Below, piece after piece: positions 17,370-29,171 of a DNA stretch of 64,000 nucleotides. Numbering within the stretch: the first letter of the stretch is position 1; each line of letters opens with the position of its first letter. This stretch comes from an uncultured Bacteroidota bacterium. Its GTDB lineage: Bacteria; Bacteroidota; Bacteroidia; Chitinophagales; Saprospiraceae. The notes beneath the pieces were generated by a model, which saw nothing but the letters and a program-made list of their open reading frames with translations, made no database searches and was not told where the DNA came from. A program made the position numbers and the translations under genes. The stretch is from assembly GCA_937872515.1 (NCBI GenBank), contig CALMSX010000083.1, forward strand, positions 62,001 through 126,000, in the 5' to 3' direction.

Positions 17370-18449
17370 ATGTTCTATTCACTACCAACATTGCAGCCCC
17401 AGTTGAGAGGGAGAGGAGCCTTACTCAACCCGCAAAACCCCTTTTCTTCGGAAGTAAGAGATAAGACGCCATGGCTTTGGGATGCGGAAGGCGATGAAGT
17501 TAAAATCAAAACAAAATGGGTTGACACCTATCCTAAAACAATCGTCAACAAGGTTGAGAGTCCGGATGTGGGTATGGAATATTCATTAAACCCTTACCAG
17601 GGCTGCGAACATGGTTGTGTCTACTGTTATGCAAGAAATACTCATCCTTATTGGGGCTACAGTTCCGGTGTTGATTTTGAGTCTGTAATTTTAGTAAAAA
17701 GAAATGCACCTGAGCTGTTAGAAAAACTTTTGAAGAGTAAAACATGGACAGGCCACCCCATTATGCTATCCGGCAATACTGATTGTTACCAGCCAATCGA
17801 AAAGGATTTGGAAATAACCAGAGAATTGTTGCGTATTTTTTTGAAATACAAACACCCGGTCGGCATAGTCACAAAAAATGCACTTATACTGAGAGATCTG
17901 GATATCTTAAAAGAACTCAACAAACATCAATTAATAAGTGTAGCTATCAGTATTAATACTCTTGATGATGATCTTAGGCGCATTATGGAGCCACGTACAA
18001 GCAGTGTGCAGAAACGATTAGATACCGTCAAAGCCCTTGCAAAAGAAAAAATACCTGTGACGGTGCTTGCGGCACCGATCATTCCAGGTTTAAATGATAC
18101 CGACATTTTACCCCTGGCAAAAAAAGTGTCAGAAGCCGGAGCTAAAAGGCTCAGCCATATAGTGGTTAGACTAAATGGTGATATTGCCGAGATATTTACG
18201 CATTGGTTAGAAAGTACTTTTCCCGATAGAAAAGAGAAAGTGCTGAATAAGATTAGAAGCCTTTTTGGTGGGAAGTTAGGAAGTTCACAGTTTGTTGACA
18301 GAATGAAGGGGGCAGGCAAAATTGCTGACATCATTCACCAACAGTTTTCTATGGCAAAAAAATTATATATGCTGAAAGACGAACATTTTGAATACAACTT
18401 AAATAGTTATAAAGCGAAAAATGGCGTCCAATTAGATCTTTTTTCTTAA
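17370..18449 (+). CDS. Radical SAM protein (PA0069/Rv2578c family)
   Basis: A ~359-residue radical SAM protein. The 4Fe-4S/SAM motif is C-x3-C-x2-C at ~79-86 (NPYQGCEHGCVYCYARN). Family-typical flanks are LNPYQGCEHGC, LSGNTDCYQPIE and VAISINTLDDDLRRIMEPRT. It belongs to the PA0069/Rv2578c group, related to the spore photoproduct lyase superfamily but without known function; a repair or modification role is speculation. The start is the ATG at 17370; a TTG six bases upstream is also in frame. The operator cluster upstream suggests inducible expression. Confidence 0.85.
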   Translation: MFYSLPTLQPQLRGRGALLNPQNPFSSEVRDKTPWLWDAEGDEVKIKTKWVDTYPKTIVNKVESPDVGMEYSLNPYQGCEHGCVYCYARNTHPYWGYSSGVDFESVILVKRNAPELLEKLLKSKTWTGHPIMLSGNTDCYQPIEKDLEITRELLRIFLKYKHPVGIVTKNALILRDLDILKELNKHQLISVAISINTLDDDLRRIMEPRTSSVQKRLDTVKALAKEKIPVTVLAAPIIPGLNDTDILPLAKKVSEAGAKRLSHIVVRLNGDIAEIFTHWLESTFPDRKEKVLNKIRSLFGGKLGSSQFVDRMKGAGKIADIIHQQFSMAKKLYMLKDEHFEYNLNSYKAKNGVQLDLFS

Positions 18450-18776
18450 CGGACTTAAATTGATGATTTTACAAATGGTTAAGATTGAGTAATGCCATCT
18501 TCATTTGGGTATTGGAAATTTAATTATTCATAATTTATATAATTGTGCGTGAATGTTAGGAGAATACTGTCAATAATCATAGTACTGATAGCACTTTAAT
18601 TTTAAATCACAGAAATTGATAGCCTCAAAAACAGTCCATTACTAAATTTACAACGACTTGTTGAATTTGAAAAAATCTAAATCTTGTAGTATAATATTCA
18701 CAAGAGATTGAGAAATATGGGTTCACTTTAATTACGAAGCATTGTCGAGAGGTCGAATTCTGTTCTGGCCTTGCGA
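18450..18776. other. Non-coding AT-rich gap between convergent genes
   Basis: 327 bp between the radical SAM and lipid kinase genes, which converge. I see no plausible frame, RNA gene or strong terminator. The only structure is an imperfect inverted repeat around 18683-18708 (ATCTTGT ... ACAAGAGAT) with an AT-rich loop. It may be decayed sequence. Confidence 0.5.
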
Positions 18777-19667
18777 TTAGAATGCAGGTATGACAGGAGC
18801 GGCTACTACTTTGATATTTTTTCGTTGGATAGAAAAATGGAGGGTTTCATTGAGTTCAAAACCTTCTCCGTCCACATGAAAATAATCCTGCTTATTAGTT
18901 GAAATAATCAAAGAAGAGGTCCTGAAACTTTTGACTAAACTGCTTTTGTGAATGGTTTTATTAAGCATTCGGTACGATGCCAAAAGATATTTATATACGG
19001 GTGCTTCCTGCAAAAGTATGACATCTAAAAAGCCATCGTCGAGGGCAGCAGTAGGAGCAATGGTGAAATTATAACCGTACATAGAAGCATTGGCTACAAT
19101 AGCTGCAGCATAATTGCCTTGTATAATTTCAGTATCGGTTTGAATGGTGAGAGGTAAGGTTGAAAAATTTTTAGCTTCAGAAAGTGAAGTCATGAAATAG
19201 GGCCAAAACCCTCTTTTTTTGTTAAATTTGGTCAAATAAGCAACTCTGGCATCAAAACCAAGACCAGAAACATTGATAAAAAATTTATCATTCACTTTGC
19301 AAGTGTCAACGAGAATAATATTTTCTTTTTTCAAAATCTCAAATGCCTTAATAGCATCACGACCCAGTCCAAGATGCATTGCAAATCCATTGCCGCTGCC
19401 ACTTGGCAAAATACCTAAAATCGTTTTGGTACCAGCCAGAACAGAGGCTACCTCATTTACAGTGCCATCTCCCCCTGCAGCCGCCACAATGTCGTACTGG
19501 CTTTCAATAGCGGAAGCTGCTAAAGTACAAGCATGCCCCGGGTGTTGGGTAAAGGCCACATCCAATTCAAAGTGACCTTTATTCAGTAGATGCAGGTTTT
19601 TTTCTAAATTGGTTTTGGCGTTGGTACCTGAGAAAGGGTTGGCAATTACTAATAATCTTTTTTTCAT
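18777..19667 (-). CDS. Diacylglycerol-kinase-like lipid kinase (YegS/BmrU/sphingosine-kinase family)
   Basis: A 296-residue lipid kinase. The nucleotide-binding GGDGT motif is at 65-69 (AAAGGDGTVNEVASVL), followed by the family PSGSGNGFAMHLGLG. The catalytic region contains GLGFDARVAYL and DDGFLDVILL. The family phosphorylates diacylglycerol, ceramide or sphingoid bases. Its location behind a sphingolipid gene block makes a ceramide, sphinganine or diacylglycerol substrate plausible. The ATG overlaps the stop of the GtrA gene (ATGA), so it is cotranscribed with gtrA and pgpA. Confidence 0.88.
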   Translation of the reverse strand: MKKRLLVIANPFSGTNAKTNLEKNLHLLNKGHFELDVAFTQHPGHACTLAASAIESQYDIVAAAGGDGTVNEVASVLAGTKTILGILPSGSGNGFAMHLGLGRDAIKAFEILKKENIILVDTCKVNDKFFINVSGLGFDARVAYLTKFNKKRGFWPYFMTSLSEAKNFSTLPLTIQTDTEIIQGNYAAAIVANASMYGYNFTIAPTAALDDGFLDVILLQEAPVYKYLLASYRMLNKTIHKSSLVKSFRTSSLIISTNKQDYFHVDGEGFELNETLHFSIQRKNIKVVAAPVIPAF

Positions 19668-20107
19668 GATCTGAATACAAAATATCTATTCATGAGAAAA
19701 TTAAAAAAGAAGCCAACAAAACAAGCTACTATGATTCGAGACCACACAAAAGGAATCTCAAATTGTTCCACTATAAAAAAGACACCCGAAGTGTTGAGAA
19801 AAATAGAAAAGAAATTGGTAAAAATGAATCTCAGTAATTGATTACTCAATCTGCCCGTCCTCTTGTTAAAAACCCAAATCCGGCCCATAAAAAAGCTGGT
19901 TGCAGCACCAAACATGCCTCCCAAGGTTGTAGCCGTAACGTAATAAATGCCAATCCATTCTTTCAAAACAACCGACAGACAAAAATCAACGCTGGTTGCT
20001 GTAATGGATGTGAGCAGGGCCCGTAAGAAACTTTTTTTGAAGCCAATGGTCTGGTGATTGGGCATGTTTTTCTCCAAAGTTTGTACCTGGTGTTTAATCA
20101 TAACCAT
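19664..20107 (-). CDS. GtrA-family small membrane protein
   Basis: A 147-residue protein with four membrane helices in the GtrA/PF04138 arrangement. It includes SITATSVDFCLSVVLKEWIG, TTLGGMFGAATSFFMGRIWVFNKR and the C-terminal FVGFFFNFLMNRYFVFRS. GtrA proteins are thought to help move polyprenyl-linked sugars across the membrane for cell-surface glycosylation. In this lipid block it could serve head-group glycosylation (inference). The start is the ATG at 20107, or the ATG at 20101, which overlaps the pgpA stop as ATGA. Confidence 0.85.
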   Translation of the reverse strand: MVMIKHQVQTLEKNMPNHQTIGFKKSFLRALLTSITATSVDFCLSVVLKEWIGIYYVTATTLGGMFGAATSFFMGRIWVFNKRTGRLSNQLLRFIFTNFFSIFLNTSGVFFIVEQFEIPFVWSRIIVACFVGFFFNFLMNRYFVFRS

Positions 20108-20565
20108 AGGTTTATTACCCCTAAAATCACAGCAGCGTAAATACCTGCGGCTACATCATCCAACATAACATGGTGGCCCGCTGCATCTTCCATTTGATCA
20201 ATTTTCCTGATGCCGAAAGGTTTCCAGATATCAAAGATTCGAAACAGGATAAATCCCAAAATAGCATTGGTGATCGAAAAAGCGAAGGGAATTAATGTCA
20301 CAAAAATGCCACATGCCTCATCTATTACAACCCTTGAAGGATCATTCCCCCACTCTTCCTGTAACTTCTTAACGGCCCAAACACCTAAAAAATAGATGAG
20401 TCCGGATAAAAGAATAAGGAGAAAAGGTAACCAACTGGAGTTGTTGATAGTCCAACCAAGTCCCAGATATACAAGCGTAGCCGCCAGGCTGCCCCAGGTA
20501 CCTGGAGCGAGAGGTAGATAACCCACACCACCAAAAGTTGCTACTATCTTTGGAATTCGATTCAT
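20098..20565 (-). CDS. pgpA: Phosphatidylglycerophosphatase A-like lipid phosphatase
   Basis: A ~155-residue PgpA-family membrane phosphatase with FGGVGYLPLAPGTWGSLAA at the N-terminus, VVIDEACGIF (conserved acidic centre) and the C-terminal DDVAAGIYAAVILG. The classical reaction is dephosphorylation of phosphatidylglycerophosphate. In Bacteroides inositol-lipid loci a PgpA-like protein has been proposed to remove the phosphate from phosphatidylinositol phosphate; the position next to inositol-phosphate synthase suits that role, but either is possible. The ATG at 20565 is preferred over the TTG at 20571. Confidence 0.87.
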   Translation of the reverse strand: MNRIPKIVATFGGVGYLPLAPGTWGSLAATLVYLGLGWTINNSSWLPFLLILLSGLIYFLGVWAVKKLQEEWGNDPSRVVIDEACGIFVTLIPFAFSITNAILGFILFRIFDIWKPFGIRKIDQMEDAAGHHVMLDDVAAGIYAAVILGVINLWL

Positions 20566-20577
20566 ATACAATTATAA

Positions 20578-20603
20578 AAAAAGGAGGGAAGCCCCTCCTT
20601 TTT
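20578..20603 (-). terminator. Rho-independent terminator after ino1
   Basis: Read on the minus strand, AAAAAGGAGGGG-CTT-CCCTCCTTTTTTTT forms an 8-9 bp GC-rich stem with a T-run, immediately after the ino1 stop. It divides the large lipid block from pgpA-gtrA-kinase. The outer A/T arms would allow bidirectional use. Confidence 0.88.
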
Positions 20604-20604
20604 A

Positions 20605-21927
20605 TTATTTTCCGTAATCTAAGCCGAGGTTTGTAATTAACTCTTCTCCTGCAATATGCCTTAGGGTATTTTCAAGCTTATTGAGTTGCTTGAAAATATC
20701 ATGGATTGGATGGAGTCCTTTTGGCGCCTGTGGTGATTTCAGATAAAATGATAACCATTCCTGAATACCATACATACCTGATCTTTTGGCCAGATCGAGG
20801 AAGAGCGCTAAGTCTAAAACAATTGGGGCAGCAAGAATGGAGTCACGGCAAAGAAAGTTGACCTTGATTTGCATTGGGTAATTTAACCAACCCCTGATAT
20901 CAATGTTATCCCAGCTTTCTTTATTGTCTCCCCTAGGTGGATAGTAGTTGATCCTTACCTTATGGTACATATCCTTGTACAATTCGGGTTGAGATTCCGG
21001 CTCAAAAATTTCTTCCAGTACACTAAGTTTTGAAACCTCTTTTGTTTTAAAGTTATCCGGATCGTCAAGTACGGCACCATCTCTATTGCCAAGAATGTTT
21101 GTAGAAAACCATCCATCAACGCCAAGTGCTCTTGCTTTTAATCCTGGTGCAATCACTGTTTTCATAAGGGTCTGTCCAGTCTTGAAGTCTTTGCCTGCAA
21201 TTGGTGTCATTGTCTTATCAGCCAATTCTACTAACGCAGGAATGTCACAAGATAAATTAGGTGCACCATTGGCATAAGGTACTCCCATTTTGATGGCTGC
21301 ATAAGCATACAACATGGAAGGTGGTATGTCTGGATGATTTTCTTTCATTCCCTTTTCAAGGGCAGCCAGCGATTTGTGAACTTCTGATTCCTGAATATAG
21401 ATTTCAGTAGAGCCACACCACACCATGACCAAACGGTCGCACTTATTTTCTTTCTTAAAATTTTCGATGTCTTTCATGATGGCCTTTGCAAGGTCCATCT
21501 TTGTCTTTCCTTTTTTTACATATTTTCCATCCAGTCTTTTCACATAGATAGGATCGAATACCGCACGCATTGGCTTAATTTTGGATAAAGGACCTTTAAT
21601 TTGATCCAACAATCTTTTATCCAAAACCGCTGCGTGGATGGCAGACTCATATACATTGTCTTCGTAGATATCCCAACCTCCAAAAACTACATCTTTGAGT
21701 GGATGAATAGGGACTACTTCCTTGATCAGAGGATTGTTTTTTTGAGTTCTTTTACCCACTCTCATTCTTCCAATTTGAGTCAGAGAACCCACTGGTTCAG
21801 AAAGACCTTTGTTGACTGCAATTACACCTGCAATGGTGGTCGTGGCCACAGCTCCCAAACCCGGCAATAAGATGCCTAATTTGCCCTTTGGCTTTTCTAC
21901 ATTAATCTTATTTGCTGATTTACTCAT
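20605..21927 (-). CDS. ino1: myo-Inositol-1-phosphate synthase
   Basis: A 440-residue inositol-3-phosphate synthase (MIPS). It converts glucose-6-phosphate to myo-inositol phosphate with NAD+ as an internal redox cofactor. The Rossmann loop LLPGLGAVATTTIAGV is at ~20-35. Family segments are NGAPNLSCDIPALVELA, PIAGKDFKTGQTLMKTVIAP, WFSTNILGNRDGAVLDDP and the KVNFLCRDSILAAPIVLDLALFLD region. Its length fits the compact bacterial form rather than the ~530-residue eukaryotic one. It is the last gene of a seven-gene minus-strand lipid block, 10 bp after the SDR gene, and supplies the inositol head group. Confidence 0.95.
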   Translation of the reverse strand: MSKSANKINVEKPKGKLGILLPGLGAVATTTIAGVIAVNKGLSEPVGSLTQIGRMRVGKRTQKNNPLIKEVVPIHPLKDVVFGGWDIYEDNVYESAIHAAVLDKRLLDQIKGPLSKIKPMRAVFDPIYVKRLDGKYVKKGKTKMDLAKAIMKDIENFKKENKCDRLVMVWCGSTEIYIQESEVHKSLAALEKGMKENHPDIPPSMLYAYAAIKMGVPYANGAPNLSCDIPALVELADKTMTPIAGKDFKTGQTLMKTVIAPGLKARALGVDGWFSTNILGNRDGAVLDDPDNFKTKEVSKLSVLEEIFEPESQPELYKDMYHKVRINYYPPRGDNKESWDNIDIRGWLNYPMQIKVNFLCRDSILAAPIVLDLALFLDLAKRSGMYGIQEWLSFYLKSPQAPKGLHPIHDIFKQLNKLENTLRHIAGEELITNLGLDYGK

Positions 21928-21937
21928 TTGTTATAAT

Positions 21938-22927
21938 TTATATCCAATTATTTGTTTTATACCATTGAACCGTTTCTGCGATGCCTTTTTCGAGTTTGTA
22001 CTGTGGAGTATACTGGGTATCTCTATACAGGGCTTCGACATCACATTGCCAATTCAACGCCTTGATTTCATGTAATTTATCAACATTGAGCGCTGGTACC
22101 TTACCGCTAATTTTGCCTACCCATTCAGAAAGATAGGCAACGATATTTACCAGCCACAAAGGTAATCCAAAATTCACAATTTTTTTACCTAGATTTTTTG
22201 CAATAATGCTATTTAATTCTGTTGGACTATATGTTTGACCGTCGGAAACAAAATAAGATTTGGCAACTACTTCGTTTTCAGCCAGCCTTATGATCAGTTC
22301 AACTAAATCGTAGACATGGATAAAAGTTAATTTTTGATTTCCTTTACCCGTGTAGAGTCCCAAACCAGAAGCCACCATCTTAAAAACACTAAACAGGTCT
22401 TTTTCTCTTGGACCATAAACAGCGGTTGGTCTGAGAATGATATACGGTAGATTGGGTATTTCCTTCAAAAGGGTTTCAGCAAGCAACTTACTTTTACCAT
22501 ACATGGTAACCGGATGGGGTGTACACTGATCATTGATTTGATCTTGTCCATGGTTGTCGGCAGGCCCATAGGATGCCAGGCTGCTCATAAACACAAATTT
22601 CGATAAATTATTACCAGGAAACTGAGAGGCTTTTGCCAAATTGTGGGTTAGCTCTCCGTTGACAAAATTGAGCTCTTCCTGTGAATTGGCCTTGGTTAGA
22701 CCAGCATTGTGAATGATGATATCTGGATTCAATTCCATCAATACTGCTTCAAGTGAGGCAGGATCATTCAAATTTAATTCTAACAATTGAACATTGAGCT
22801 CTTTAATATAGTCAAGGTTGCTGTTTTTGCGAATTCCTGTGTATACTTGCCAACCCCGATTAACAGCTGCTTTGGTGATGTAGCCACCAATAAAACCTGT
22901 TGCACCTGTTATTAATACCTTCTTCAA
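21938..22927 (-). CDS. Extended SDR, candidate ceramide reductase (CerR-like)
   Basis: A 329-residue NAD(P)-dependent epimerase/dehydratase-fold protein. The cofactor loop GATGFIG is at 8-14 and the catalytic tyrosine and lysine are Y143 and K147 (MYGKSK). Other typical motifs are IIHNAGLTKANS and ILRPTAVYGPREKD. In Caulobacter an SDR of this kind (CerR) reduces the keto group after the ceramide synthase step. Its place directly after serine palmitoyltransferase and the GNAT-like gene supports the same role here. A different 3-keto lipid or sugar reductase cannot be excluded. Confidence 0.8.
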   Translation of the reverse strand: MKKVLITGATGFIGGYITKAAVNRGWQVYTGIRKNSNLDYIKELNVQLLELNLNDPASLEAVLMELNPDIIIHNAGLTKANSQEELNFVNGELTHNLAKASQFPGNNLSKFVFMSSLASYGPADNHGQDQINDQCTPHPVTMYGKSKLLAETLLKEIPNLPYIILRPTAVYGPREKDLFSVFKMVASGLGLYTGKGNQKLTFIHVYDLVELIIRLAENEVVAKSYFVSDGQTYSPTELNSIIAKNLGKKIVNFGLPLWLVNIVAYLSEWVGKISGKVPALNVDKLHEIKALNWQCDVEALYRDTQYTPQYKLEKGIAETVQWYKTNNWI

Positions 22928-22948
22928 ATATGAGTGATGAGGACTTGA

Positions 22949-26231
<3,283 letters not shown>

Positions 26232-26242
26232 AATTCGTGCCG

Positions 26243-26758
26243 CTAAGGAATAATTTTTTCATAAGATGGCAATTGGGTTTCGACACAAATACCAAATAAT
26301 TCGACAAATTTTACCTCCGGGAATACTCCAAATTCTTCTGCGTAGACATACATGTTGGTAAGTACAGCCATTTGCCCACCCAATTGTGTCAACACTTTAA
26401 TATCTGTGTCACTTTTTTTATGAATGAAAAATTGTTTGTCGTAGCTCACAAAATAGAATTCAACCAACTCAGGCGAAATGACTCTTGACCGATAACCATA
26501 GGCCAATTTGTTTTGTATGTAATTTAATTCTGATTCTTCCTGTAACTCGTTGTATTTGATCCAATAAACCTTCATGGGTTCTTCCAGGTTCCACTCATTG
26601 CTCTGACTGACATTAACCTCGTAAACTACCGTGTTGATGTTTTGATTGCGTTGAATGTAAAATAGAAGTCCTTCCTTTTTGGGCACAGGATAATCAGTTG
26701 GCAATCCCTGTGGTTCATATGTCTTGTCCAAAAAAGATTGAAAAAATGTCTGATTCAT
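26243..26758 (-). CDS. DUF4833-like protein of the inositol-lipid operon
   Basis: A 171-residue soluble protein without signal peptide or membrane helix. It contains LLFYIQRNQNINTVVYEVNV, EPMKVYWIKYNE and AYGYRSR, which I recognise as resembling DUF4833, a family found next to inositol-lipid genes in Bacteroidota. It lies between the CDP-alcohol transferase (9 bp gap) and the PAP2 gene (11 bp gap), so it is certainly cotranscribed. Its biochemical job is unknown; a lipid- or head-group-binding accessory is only a guess. Confidence 0.65.
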   Translation of the reverse strand: MNQTFFQSFLDKTYEPQGLPTDYPVPKKEGLLFYIQRNQNINTVVYEVNVSQSNEWNLEEPMKVYWIKYNELQEESELNYIQNKLAYGYRSRVISPELVEFYFVSYDKQFFIHKKSDTDIKVLTQLGGQMAVLTNMYVYAEEFGVFPEVKFVELFGICVETQLPSYEKIIP

Positions 26759-26767
26759 GGCAATGTC

Positions 26768-27472
26768 TTATGGCTGATTTAGTAGGTCTCTTGCGGCCAA
26801 TAACCTGTTGATGGCAGTGATGTTGGCCAATACGGCAAGAATAAACAAAGGAAATGTAAAAATAGTAATGGTTTCAAAAAGAGGGAAAGGCAACCAATCT
26901 ACCATTATTTTATAATCTGACCCAATAAAATGGGAAGCGATCCCACAAGCCAGGCCCGAAATACCAATCAACAAAATTCGCTCCGGCCTTTGCATAAAAC
27001 CGATATCTGACATTTTTAGTCCCATCCCCTCGGCCCTTGCTCTGGTATAACTAACCATAATGGAGCCAATCATTCCTATAAATGCAAAAAGAGAACTTAA
27101 AAAGTAACTGTGACCAATCAGGTAATAACAAATGCCAAGAAACATGATCATCTCGCTGTATCTATCTAATACTGAGTCAAATATAGCACCATATCTGGAT
27201 TCCTGTTTTCCTACTCTGGCCAATCTTCCATCGATCATATCCATCAAACCTCCCAATAAGATGGTTGCAGCTGCCCAACCAATGTAACGATGATCTCCCC
27301 TACTTCCTTTTTCTACCCCAATGATGAATATTATTGAAGCTAATACATTGATAATCAGTCCTAAAAAGGTAATAAAGTTTGGAGTTATGCCTAATTTGAT
27401 GAGGAGATTGATGAAAGGATTGATAAGACTATATACCCATTGTTGACCTTTGTTTTTCCAGTTGTTTTCCAT
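26768..27472 (-). CDS. CDP-alcohol phosphatidyltransferase (candidate phosphatidylinositol-phosphate synthase)
   Basis: A 234-residue membrane enzyme with the full CDP-alcohol signature D-x2-D-G-x2-A-R-x8-G-x3-D-x3-D (DMIDGRLARVGKQ ... YGAIFDSVLD; aspartates 78, 81, 99, 103). About six hydrophobic helices follow the family layout. Members join CDP-diacylglycerol to glycerol phosphate, inositol or inositol phosphate. As the first gene of the block ending in myo-inositol phosphate synthase, a phosphatidylinositol(-phosphate) synthase is the most economical assignment. Phosphatidylglycerophosphate synthase remains possible. The divergent mqnA start is 190 bp upstream. Confidence 0.85.
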   Translation of the reverse strand: MENNWKNKGQQWVYSLINPFINLLIKLGITPNFITFLGLIINVLASIIFIIGVEKGSRGDHRYIGWAAATILLGGLMDMIDGRLARVGKQESRYGAIFDSVLDRYSEMIMFLGICYYLIGHSYFLSSLFAFIGMIGSIMVSYTRARAEGMGLKMSDIGFMQRPERILLIGISGLACGIASHFIGSDYKIMVDWLPFPLFETITIFTFPLFILAVLANITAINRLLAARDLLNQP

Positions 27473-27662
27473 TCAATCTGTCTATTGTGACAATTATAGT
27501 AAATACCAAATCACTTCAAATAGTTTATTTTGTGACCTGATTTGTGAGTAGCTAATAACCATCTTTGATCTTTGTTACAACAAACAATCAAACTACTTGA
27601 CTTGTTATTTAAAGAGTTGCCCCGAAAAGGCCAGAATTTAAATGCTAAAATATTAAAATTTG

Positions 27663-28412
27663 ATGTCAAAACCAAAAATAAACCTAATACTGGTATCCTA
27701 TTTGAATACATTGCCATTCCTGGAAGGGTTCAACAACAATCCGGATCATAGTTTTAATTTAATATTTAAAACCCCATCTGAAGGAGCAAAAAGTTTTTTT
27801 AATAATGAAGCTTCAATAGCGCTTATACCGATAGGGAGTCTGATTCAAAAGAATGATTACTCTATTTGCACGGATTATTGTATTGGCTGTGATGGTGCTG
27901 TCCGAACTGTTGGTGTATTTTCTGACTGCCCTATGGAAGATATAGAAAGGGTTTATTTGGACGAAGATTCAAGAACCTCTGTTCTTCTGGTGAAAGTTTT
28001 ATTTGAAAATTTGGGTCTTACCAATATCAAGTGGATTCACGGACTGCCGGAAAGGAATGAGGATATTGCAGAAAGAAGTGGAATACTTGCTATAGGGGAT
28101 AAAGTTTTTGATTATGAGGGTAAATGGTCTCATTTTTTGGATTTAGGAAGCTTATGGAAAAAAACTTTTGAATTGCCATTTGCATTTGCTGTTTTTGTAG
28201 CAAAAGACGATATAAAACAGGAACTCTTAGAGGAGTTAAATACCATACTTAAAGTTGGAATAAATGGCATACCATCAATGAAATTTCCGGAGGGACATCA
28301 AATTAAGGACCTTCCTTCCTATTTCAAAAAAAATATATCCTATCACCTGGATGAAAATAAAAAAAAGGCGATCCAATTATTTATATCTGAAGTGGAACGT
28401 CTGGAACTTTAG
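27663..28412 (+). CDS. mqnA: Chorismate dehydratase / menaquinone biosynthesis MqnA
   Basis: A 249-residue MqnA/MqnD-fold enzyme. The N-terminus INLILVSYLNTLPFLEGF carries the diagnostic SYLNTLP motif, and VYLDEDSRTSVLLVKVL matches the second conserved block. MqnA dehydrates chorismate to 3-enolpyruvylbenzoate, the first step of the futalosine route to menaquinone, so respiration here probably uses menaquinone made by that path. The ATG at 27663 is preferred to the adjoining TTG at 27660. mtgA follows after 21 bp. Confidence 0.92.
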   Translation: MSKPKINLILVSYLNTLPFLEGFNNNPDHSFNLIFKTPSEGAKSFFNNEASIALIPIGSLIQKNDYSICTDYCIGCDGAVRTVGVFSDCPMEDIERVYLDEDSRTSVLLVKVLFENLGLTNIKWIHGLPERNEDIAERSGILAIGDKVFDYEGKWSHFLDLGSLWKKTFELPFAFAVFVAKDDIKQELLEELNTILKVGINGIPSMKFPEGHQIKDLPSYFKKNISYHLDENKKKAIQLFISEVERLEL

Positions 28413-28433
28413 GCAATTCAGTATCTTAGCATA

Positions 28434-29171
28434 ATGACTACAAAACAAAAAACAGCATGGTATAAAAGGGCAACAAGGTTTTTGTTGAAGCTTGGCCTTT
28501 TTTTCTTTGTAGCAAGTGTACTTTCTGTTATTATATTCAGATGGGTACCCATTCCTGTTACACCACTAATGTTGATACGATTGGTAGAACAGGTTAGTAC
28601 CGGGAAAGACTTAAGATTGGTAAAAGACTGGGAGCCTTTGTCTGAAATCTCGCCTTCTCTTCAACTGGCGGTAGTGGTGTGTGAAGACCAGGAATTTCTA
28701 AGGCACAACGGTTTCAATATGGATGCCATTATGGCTGCCTTTCGATCAAATTCAAAGGGACGAAAATTAAGGGGGGCGAGTACCATTAGCCAACAGACTG
28801 CTAAAAATGTCTTCTTGTGGCATGGTAGGAATTACATCCGGAAAGGGCTGGAGGCATATTTTACGGTATTAATTGAGACATTCTGGCCGAAGGAAAGAAT
28901 TATGGAAGTTTACTTAAACGTAATTGAATTTGGTAATGGCATCTATGGCGCCCAGGCTGCTTCCATCCACTATTTTGGTAAAGATGTGTCCAAGCTTACC
29001 AAAGAAGAAGCAGCCAGATTGGCGGTTATTTTGCCCAGTCCGAGGAGGTATAAAGCTTCACAACCAGGACCTTATGTTGCCCGTAGAACCGAATGGACCC
29101 TCCGCCAGATGCGGATGTGGGGCAATAAGTTGGATTATAGTTCCCGGACCATTCCAGGAGAAGTAGAATAA
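28434..29171 (+). CDS. mtgA: Monofunctional peptidoglycan glycosyltransferase
   Basis: A 245-residue GT51 enzyme that polymerises lipid II glycan strands at the outer face of the inner membrane. One N-terminal helix (FLLKLGLFFFVASVLSVIIF) anchors it. The catalytic glutamate lies in CEDQEFLRHNGFN, followed by KLRGASTISQQTAKNVFLW and the RIMEVYLNVIEFGNGIYGAQ motif. No transpeptidase domain is present, so it is the monofunctional form. It converges with the coiled-coil gene with no gap. Confidence 0.95.
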   Translation: MTTKQKTAWYKRATRFLLKLGLFFFVASVLSVIIFRWVPIPVTPLMLIRLVEQVSTGKDLRLVKDWEPLSEISPSLQLAVVVCEDQEFLRHNGFNMDAIMAAFRSNSKGRKLRGASTISQQTAKNVFLWHGRNYIRKGLEAYFTVLIETFWPKERIMEVYLNVIEFGNGIYGAQAASIHYFGKDVSKLTKEEAARLAVILPSPRRYKASQPGPYVARRTEWTLRQMRMWGNKLDYSSRTIPGEVE

